A stretch of DNA of 64,000 nucleotides from Globodera rostochiensis (Eukaryota > Nematoda > Chromadorea > Rhabditida > Heteroderidae), in NCBI GenBank assembly GCA_018350325.1, contig JAEVLN010000016.1:796193-860192 (forward strand), read 5' to 3'. Under the pieces are notes generated by a model that saw nothing but the letters and a program-made list of their open reading frames with translations, was not told the DNA's origin and searched no databases. The position numbers and the translations under genes were made by a program. Of the stretch, positions 56,618-64,000 are shown one piece after another; positions within the stretch are counted from its first letter, which is position 1, and every line of letters begins with the position of its first letter.

Positions 56618-58828
56618 ACTGTCCGACGATCAGTGAATAGTCAATGATCAGATTATCTGAGCAAATGATTTGGCTGCAAAACTGCGCAAATTAATCGATC
56701 CTTCCCCACCGATTAAACGATAAATCGAAGAAAACATTGCGACGGGTTTTTGGGCCGCTGCTGTCCATTTAGGAGCTATACCACGTAATGCAATAAAACG
56801 GCTTTGATTGTGTTTGGGTACCAATAGCTTTTGGAAAATGGGACAAATCGGACTTTTATGTGTAGAAATGATGTAATGATGATGACTAAGAAAATAGTGG
56901 ATGATCGGATGAGTCACCCACCCCTCAGGGGAAGGGGGGGGGGAGGATAGAATTGGCTATTAAGTCGTTATGAGCGGAAGCAAGTGTAATAAGGGAAATG
57001 AAATAATTCGCCATAATAATTGGATTGAATATGGTCCGGTACAAAACAATGCGAGGGCGCGGCGGGGGCTGGGGGAGGAGACTTTATAGAGTCGGAGAAT
57101 ATTGGCAAAATGTCGTGCCCTTCAAATTTGGCCAATTTTTGCCCCTCGTACATCCAGAAAACTTAACAGCGTAATCTTTTTCACGGACACCCTTATTTTA
57201 TGGTAGTCAGTGCCCGCCCATCCCCACCAAACGCGTCATTGCCGGCCCCCCCCCCCCTCCCCTCCCCCCCCCCCCCTCCCCCCCCCCCTCTCTTCCGTTT
57301 CCGTCCTCATCCCTCCTTCACCAATCCCTTGTAGAGAGAGAGTGCTTTACTTTCTTCCGGTTTATCGAACTTATTCGGTTAAAGCCAAGCAACCTACAGC
57401 CGTGGCGGGAGAGTTGGGGGTGGCGGGATAGAGCAGGGGGGGGGGGGGGGTAGGGGAAAAGCGCGATAAGGAACAACTTCGTATGATTTAGAAAGTGCAA
57501 ACTTTAGCATTCACATCGACTTGTTGCATATTGTCTGCGATTAGGTCCTTTAGCAGTATACTCTCGGTTAGCTTTTGAATTATTTGAATCTTCAACTTTT
57601 CTTGATTCTCGGGCTCTATTCGTTAAAGAATTACTAATTGCAAGTCTCGACTTCCAAAAAATTCCACTCATTGCCTAATCAGGCGGTTTCCCCAATCACT
57701 CCAGATTTCTTCCGCAAAAGAATGGCCCGTCCTCTGTCCTTCGCTTATGCATATTTTCCGCTCAACCGAACCCTTTCAACCAAAAAGACCGATAAAATTC
57801 GATGACTTTTCCTTGGAACCTTTTGCCTGGGGACTTCGTGTCCGCCATAAGCCATATTTTGCCAATCCCAAAGGTGGGCCCATTACTTCCAACTTCAGCA
57901 ATTAATTTGCCCTACTTCTTTTTTTGCTCAAGAGAAATTGTTTTCTTTTGGTCTTTTGGGTTTTCCCGCTGTGATTGTTCATCGTTGCAGGATTGGGGGG
58001 GGGGGAGGGGGGAGCCACCCTTCAGGGGATCGCCTCAAGGCAAATAACAGAGGTTGGGTTGCCTCAGGGGTTCAGGGGTTACGCAAAGTATCCTCCTTAC
58101 CCCCATGTTGCTTTATTATTTTACTCTTCTTTCCTCAGGAGACGGGAGAGCAGACAATCGATTCTGCTTTTAGTAACTTTTATGTATTTTTTGTGCAATT
58201 TGACTTTTTTGAGCAATTTTGACAACTTTGCGCATTCCAGAATCGTCCATTTCTGCTGCAATTGGGAGGGGAGTTGCCCGTTATTCTTCTTTTGGCCTTC
58301 CATCGCACGTCCACGCCTCCCCATCCGCCCGCCCGCCCTGGCTGCCTGGCTGGTGTCACGCGTCCTGTTCAAGTCCATGTGAGTTCATCTCCAACTTCTC
58401 AACCTTTTCGTCCTCCCCCCCTCCCCCCTTTATCTCTCTGTTCGAACGGCAAATCTTCCTTCTCTTCTCCCCATCCTTTCCCTGTCCGATCCATCTCCCG
58501 CCAAATATGTCCTCGGGGGAATTCCCGCCTTCGCCCCACCAGCTCTCTCCCCTATGTGTTAAATCAATTCGTCTGAATACGGGAGTTTATGCCTATTTCC
58601 ATATTGACAAATTGCGATACGGTATGATTTGTTAGGGGCTCTTCACCCGACCTTCGCCCGCTTTCTGTCATTTTGTCACTACAAATTAGTCTTTTGATGC
58701 GAAGTGCCTACCGGCGGGTTTAACCCTTAACCATGGACTTTAACCCAGGGGGTGCGATAAGTCAAAAGCAAAAATAACAAAAATAAAATCCAACACTCGT
58801 AAAGTAAGAGATATGCAAAATCGTAGCC
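56618..58828. other. Gene-poor region with poly-C/G runs
   Basis: C runs lie at 57247-57290 and G runs at 56934, 57438 and 57998. ORFs of 60-140 codons on both strands show no family. No splice-supported gene was found. Confidence 0.4.
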
Positions 58829-58959
58829 CCTGGGAGGAATCGAACCACGACTCAAAAAAGGGAATACGAAACAGGAATTAAAAGTTTTATTATTTTGATT
58901 ATAGTGAGTATATCATCAAACAATCCAATCCCGTCCCTGGCCGGAAAACGGAGAAGCGA

Positions 58960-59950
58960 ATTACCGACCCCCCCCCCCCCCCTCCTCTCCCCCCGCGGGC
59001 CTCCCTCGCCATGCCTTATCAATGGCACCCCCCCCCCCCGAACCTCCGCTTCCACACTTTCTCCGAAATTTAATTTACCCGCGTGTCCCTCACAAGGCCC
59101 ACTCACTAGTCCTATTTTCCGTCCCATTAAACTCGCCACCCCCACCCCGCCTCCTCTCATTTCCAATTGCCGGGACTTAACCTTCCCTTCCCAGACAGCC
59201 TCCCTCCAGTGAATAAACGACAGCAAAAGGCCCATCCTTCCCTTCCATCTGCAGATAAACAAAAGTGTGCCCAAATGTGTCAGCTCCCCCCCCCCCGTCC
59301 CTTCTCCCCCCCCCCCCGTCCCTTCTCCGCCACCCCCCCCGTCCCTTCTCCCCCCCCCCGTCCCTTCTCCCCCCCCCGTCCCTTCTCCGCCACCCCCCCC
59401 CCGTCCCTTCTCCCCCCCCCCCCCGTCCCTTCTCCGCCACCCCCCCCCCCCCCCCGCCGCCTTCCCCCCCCCCGTCCCCCTCCCCCCCCCCGTCCCCTTC
59501 CCCCCCCCCCCCCCCCCCCCCCGCCGCCTTCCCCCCCGTCCCCTTCTCCCCCCCCCCGTCCCTTCTCCGCCACCCCCGCCTTCCCCCCCCCCGTCCCTTC
59601 TCCCCCCCCCGCCGCCTTCCCCCCCCCGTCCCCTTCTCCCCCCCCCCCCCCCGCCGCCTTCCCCCCCCCGTCCCTTCTCCCCCCCCCCGTCCCTTCTCCC
59701 CCCCCCCCGTCCCCTTCTCCCCCCCCCCCGCCGCCTTCCCCCCCCCCGTCCCCTTCTCCCCCCCCCGCCGATCCCCCCCCGTCCCTTCTCCCCCCCCCCC
59801 GTCCCTTCTCCGCCACCCCCCCGCCTTCCCCTCCCGTCCCTTCTCCGCCACCCCCCGTCCCCCCGTCCCTTCTCCGCCACCCCCCCCCCCCGTCTTCCCC
59901 TTCCCGTCCCTTCTCCCCCCCCCCCCCCGCACCCGTCCCTCCCCCCCCCG
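58960..59950. repeat. Poly-C array with CCGTCCCTTCTCCGCCA units
   Basis: Runs of 6-20 C broken by GTCCCTTCTC, GCCGCCTTC and GTCCCCTTC. Unit length varies through the C runs. All six frames are open across most of it. Such homopolymer arrays are prone to assembly error, so the exact length is uncertain. Confidence 0.88.
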
Positions 59951-60330
59951 TCACCCGCAAATCGTCCCCGAATTTGCTCGTCCACGACGGAAATGGCCTT
60001 CCGCTTTGCATTCGCGCCCACCCCTTCCGCTGGGACCCAAAAGGACTGACTAATTGTCTTCATGCACTGAACCATCCACGAAGGGCAAGCCTTTTTCACT
60101 CAGTTTGGGCTGAATTGGGCCGGCATTCCGCTGACCACCGAACGGCCCGGCTCCTTCCCTGCCCTTGGAAAAGGCTTTTCGAATAAATTTCTTTTCTTCT
60201 CACCGCTCTTTTCTTTCAGCTCCATCCTTTCCCCTCAATTTACTTAGCCTGTTACGGTGAAGGAGATGAGATGATGTTTTGGAGACGATTAAGTGTTTTC
60301 GAATTTTTCCACAATTGAATTTTTTCTAAA

Positions 60331-60513
60331 ATGCCCTTCCTCTCTCTCCTCCTTACCTTTCTTTTCCATTCCCCACTTGCTCCTTCATCTGCCGCCTATC
60401 AAATTACTTGCCAAAGAAGACATATGTACCAGTGCCAATCAATGAAATATTCAACGCCTTTGTTGGCCAACCGACAAGCTCGGCATTGGCCCAAACACAC
60501 ATCCTTAAATTGA
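60331..60513 (+). CDS. Possible short secreted-protein ORF, unrecognised
   Basis: 60 codons starting MPFLSLLLTFLFHSPLA, a good signal-peptide core ending SSAAY, followed by a basic Cys-containing tail. No splice or family support; it may be the first exon of a spliced gene or chance. Confidence 0.25.
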   Translation: MPFLSLLLTFLFHSPLAPSSAAYQITCQRRHMYQCQSMKYSTPLLANRQARHWPKHTSLN

Positions 60514-61049
60514 ACCTCAGAACATAAAAGTGAGTCCTGGCCCGTCACCATTCAACCCCAGAGGCGACGCTGACCTTTAAAATGGGGAAAGAGTGAATGA
60601 GTTCGGATGCTTTTCCCCATCGGCCCTTCCCGACCGCTGCAGCGCCTTTCCCCCGATGCCCCCACCCTTCCTCCCCCTCCCTCAGCTGTCGCCTCACTGT
60701 CATTCTTCTCTCTTCTTCACCCATCAACCGGGCTTGTTTTAAAATAGCAAAATGAATTAAGACTATTCATTTTTCTCAATTTGCAGACTTTCCTTAATTG
60801 TGCCCTCCCAAATTTGCTTTCTGTCCTATCACGACTTTCCCATGGCTGGATTTGCATGGCTAATCATTCTCTCTTTCGTAATACCCCCCCTCCCCCCCCC
60901 TCGCCCTCCCATCTTTAATAATAGAGTCCATTATTCTCCGGCCTTCTTCCATTCCTCTGAACAAAACAGCCAGAAAGCAGTCCATTTCTTCTTTATTATT
61001 ATTGCTTCCGCTATCAGTTTAACTAACTTTCAATATTGCGATTGAAGCA

Positions 61050-61308
61050 AAGACGCTAAGAAGTCAGCTTCATCAGACTCGGCTCTGTCACCATCGCCGT
61101 CTCTGCCGGAGGTTCTCTTTCCCCCTCTGCCGTTCCCTTCTGCCGATTTTATTCAGCATTTTTCCTCCTCCATCTACGATCACTCGGAGACCGACGGGCC
61201 GTTTGGTTCCTACCAGCAACATCATCAGTTCATTGGAGGCGGCGGGCACGGGGCAACTACAGCAGCAGCAGTCGGCACAGTCGAAGGCACTGACGGGACC
61301 AGCAGGTG
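61050..61308 (+). CDS. Possible internal exon, unrecognised
   Basis: Between CTTCATCAG (61074) and AGCAG|GTGAGG (61308) one plus frame is open and has a natural composition, with SSIYDHSETDGPFGSYQQHH and GGGHGATTAAAVGT. A second plus frame is also open, so the coding claim is weak. No joining exons were identified. Confidence 0.3.
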
Positions 61309-61552
61309 AGGAGAAGGCAAACCGCCCTTTCTCCATGTCACCTCACCCAGCCGCACTCGCAGCCGTACTGTCATAACCGGGCTCCCGACAGAGAGTCGGC
61401 CGCTGAGGGAATTCCCCTTGCCCTTTGGTAGGGTGGGTGAGGGTTTTTGCCCCGGGCCGGATTCGGTTCGGTGACGCTGCTTTTCAGAAGAACCACTGGA
61501 AACAAATTCTACGTCTTCAAGAACCCCACGGGCTCTCCAAGACTTTTCTCAC

Positions 61553-63120
61553 CCAAACTTCCCGGTGCCCAAACGTCCCGGTGCCCAAACTTCCCGGTGC
61601 CCAAACGTCCCGGTGCCCAAACTTCCCGGTGCCCAAACGTCCCGGTGCCCAAACTTCCCGGTGCCCAAACGTCCCGGTGCCCAAACTTCCCGGTGCACAA
61701 ACTTCCCGGTGCCCAAACGTCCCGGTGCCCAAACTTCCCGGTGCCCAAACGTCCCGGTGCCCAAACTTCCCGGTGCCCAAACTTCCCGGTGCCCAACGTC
61801 CCGGTGCCCAAACTTCCCGGTGCCCAAACTCCCCGTGCCCAAACTTCCCGGTGCCCAAACGTCCCGGTGCCCAAACGTCCCGGTGCCCAAACTTCCCGGT
61901 GCCCAAACGTCCCGTTCCCAAACTTCCCGTGCCCAAACTTCCGGTGCCCAAACTTCCCGGTGCCCAACTTCCCGGTGCCCAACTTCCCGGTGCCCAAACG
62001 TCCCGGTGCCCAAACTTCCCGGTGCCCAAACTTCCCGGTGCCCAAACGTCCCGGTGCCCAAACTTCCCGGTGCCCAAACGTTCCCGGTGCCCAAACTTCC
62101 CGGTGCCCAAACGTCCCGGTGCCCAAACTTCCCGGTGCCCAAACGTCCCTGTGCCCAAAACTTCCGGTGCCAAAACGTCCCGGTGCCCCAAAAACTTCCC
62201 GGTGCCCAAACTTCCCGGTGCCCAAACGTCCCGTGCCCAAACTTCCCGTGCCCAAACTTCCGGTGCCCAAACGTCCCGGTGCCCCAAACTTCCCGGTGCC
62301 CAAACGTCCCGGTGCCCAAACTTCCCGGTGCCCAAACTTCCCGGTGCCCAAACTTCCCGGTGCCCAAACGTCCCGGTGCCCAAACTTCCCGGTGCCCAAA
62401 CGTCCCGGTGCCCAAACGTCCCGGTGCCCAAACTTCCCGGTGCCCAAACTTCCCGGTGCCCAAACGTCCCGGTGCCCAAACGTCCCGGTGCCCAAACTTC
62501 CCGGTGCCCAAACTTCCCGGTGCCCAAACGTCCCGGTGCCCAAACGTCCCGGTGCCCAAAACTTCCCGGTGCCCAAACTTCCCGGTGCCCAAACGTCCCG
62601 GTGCCCAAAAAACTTCCCGGTGCCCAAACTTCCCGGTGCCCAACGTCCCGGTGCCCAAACTTCCCGGTGCCCAAACTTCCCGGTGCCCAAACTTCCCGGT
62701 GCCCAAACGTCCCGGTGCCCAAACTTCCCGGTGCCCAAACGTCTCGGTGCCCAAACTTCCCGGTGCCCAAACTTCCCGGTGCCCAAACTTACCGGTGCCC
62801 AAACGTCCCGGTGCCCAAACTTCCCGGTGCCCAAACGTCCCGGTGCCCAAACTTCCCGGTGCCCAAACTTCCCGGTGCCCAAACGTCCCGGTGCCCAAAA
62901 ACTTCCCGGTGCCCAAACTTCCCGGTGCCCAAACGTCCCGGTGCCCAAACTTCCCGGTGCCCAAACGTCCCGGTGCCCAAACTTCCCGGTGCCCAAACGT
63001 CCCGGTGCCCAAACTTCCCGGTGCCCAAACGTCCCGGTGCCCAAACTTCCCGGTGCACAAACTTCCCGGTGCCCAAACGTCCCGGTGCCCAAAAACTTCC
63101 CGGTGCCCAAACGTCCCGGT
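61553..63120. repeat. 16-bp tandem array CTTCCCGGTGCCCAAA / CGTCCCGGTGCCCAAA
   Basis: About 98 units of 16 bp with two main variants (TTCCCGG and GTCCCGG) and occasional 14-18 bp units (CCCCGTG, AAAAAC). Open in all six frames for over 1.2 kb. The rare variant GGTGCACAAAC occurs at both ends (about 61690 and 63053) in the same local context. Confidence 0.95.
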
Positions 63121-63574
63121 GCGGCGTTGACGAAAGTGTTAACCGTTTTAGACTGTCAAATACCGCCTTAAACACGGTAGGCTCATTACACAGTCGGACT
63201 TTGTTCAGCAGCAGGGCCGGGCCCCCCCCAACAATGGGTGTTGGAGGCAATTTGGAGAGCTTAATAAGGTGAGCGGATGAATTGGGGAATTGACTTACAA
63301 ATTAGATTGGGCGTAGAAGGGTAGCATATCTTTATTGGCATGGCATACCGTTCGCTGTAGGGGTTAATTGCGTCTGGCCAACTGCGTCTCAGGAACGTTT
63401 AGCAGCTCATAACTTTTTTCAAGAAATCAATCTTTATAACATTCAAAAGGCCGTAATAAGAATAAGCTATGTGTAAGCATTCGAAAAAGAATTGTAAAAT
63501 GAACTAAGTTATGACCAGAAAAATGAAAAAGTCCAATTTTTACACTTTTTCATTTAAGTTTTGGTTCTAGTGCA
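63121..63574. other. Spacer between two arrays
   Basis: AT-rich from 63300. TCATAACTTTTTTCAAGAA and CTAAGTTATGACC are loosely inverted and resemble the GTTATAACTTTG subterminal words of the TTCGGCGCG elements. No gene. Confidence 0.4.
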
Positions 63575-64000
63575 TTTTACGCGTCCCATGACCTTTTACG
63601 CGTCCCATAAACTTTTACGCGTCCCATAAACTTTTACGCGTCCCATAAACTTTTACGCGTCCCATAAACTTTTACGCGTCCCATAAATTTTTACGCGTCC
63701 CATAAACTTTTACGCGTCCCATAAACTTTTACGCGTCCCAGTCTTTTACGCGTCCTATAAACTTTTACGCGTCCCATAAACTTTTACGCGTCCCATAAAC
63801 TTTTACGCGTCCCATAAACTTTTACGCGTCCCATAAACTTTTACGCGTCCCATAAACTTTTACGCCTTTTACGCGTCCCATAAACTTTTACGCGTCCCAT
63901 AAACTTTTACGCCTTTTACGCGTCCCATAAACTTTTACGCGTCCCATAAACTTTTACGCGTCCCAGTCTTTTACGCGTCCTATAAACTTTTACGCGTCCC
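63575..64000. repeat. 20-bp tandem array CTTTTACGCGTCCCATAAAC, continuing past the window
   Basis: About 21 copies, some shortened (ACGCCTTTTACGCG; CCCAGTCTTTTACG). The composite block CCCAGTCTTTTACGCGTCCT appears twice (63738 and 63962). It may be the terminal arm of another foldback-like element whose other end is outside the window. Confidence 0.9.

Noticed and set aside
58829..58866. tRNA-like string (GTGGTTCGATTCCTCCCAGGGGC on the minus strand)
   Set aside because: Only a T-loop-like word; the T-stem does not pair cleanly and no other arm is present.
58852..60186. Gly/Arg-rich and Pro-rich ORFs in the poly-C array
   Set aside because: Homopolymer-driven; all frames open.
61425..63272. 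ORFs of 400-615 codons in the 16-bp array
   Set aside because: All six frames are open, so openness carries no information; no conserved domain or natural composition.

Overview
This is a nematode nuclear genome window. The genes are split by many introns, often 40-60 bp, with GT-AG borders. One start codon, and probably a second, sits just behind a TTTCAG/TTTCACAG acceptor that looks like a spliced-leader trans-splice site. Two gene families found here are nematode-type: a Warthog/Quahog hedgehog-related protein and a DB-module protein. The species cannot be told from the sequence. Exon borders below were read by eye. Where I list exons, their lengths and phases were checked to join in frame unless I say otherwise.

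Genes, left to right: (1) vps-39-like HOPS subunit, minus, 15 exons, running off the left edge; (2) a short TAF3-like TFIID histone-fold gene, plus, 7089-8451; (3) a class A neuropeptide GPCR, plus, 13694-18992; (4) mitochondrial ATP synthase subunit b, minus, 19823-22138, complete in 9 exons; (5) a broken BEL/Pao retrotransposon, minus, 26768-30525; (6) cyclophilin, plus, 30894-32524, complete in 8 exons; (7) an ERICH3-like glutamate-rich protein, minus, 33016-38691; (8) a two-LIM protein, minus, 43906-45209; (9) a hedgehog-related Wart/Quahog-domain protein, minus, 45693-52958; (10) a DB-module protein with a possible proline-rich N-terminal part, minus, 53867-56617. The genes look like unrelated housekeeping, signalling and secreted-protein loci, not a functional cluster.

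The left half (about 2.7-31 kb) is crowded with non-autonomous DNA transposons nested inside one another and inside introns. For many of them both ends and the target-site duplication (TSD) can be read. There are near-perfect palindromes starting GGTAAT with 8-bp TSDs, hAT-like elements starting CAGGG with 8-bp TSDs, and foldback-like elements with ends near CGG...CCG and TSDs of about 9 bp. Several of the latter have termini built from arrays of one short word (TTCGGCGCG, ACAATTGCGGACG, CTCGCCGAC, and others). One stack is four levels deep (P4, P2 and P3 with a GC-rich repeat inside P4) and another is three levels deep (F, E, D).

The right half (about 34-64 kb) is dominated by large tandem arrays: a 45-bp coding repeat in the ERICH3-like exon, a polypurine tract of about 0.9 kb, about 4.8 kb of a G-run repeat inside one intron of the hedgehog-related gene, a poly-C array, a 16-bp array of about 1.6 kb, and a 20-bp array running off the right edge. 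Three of these arrays lack stop codons in all six frames, so long ORFs across them are not evidence of protein.
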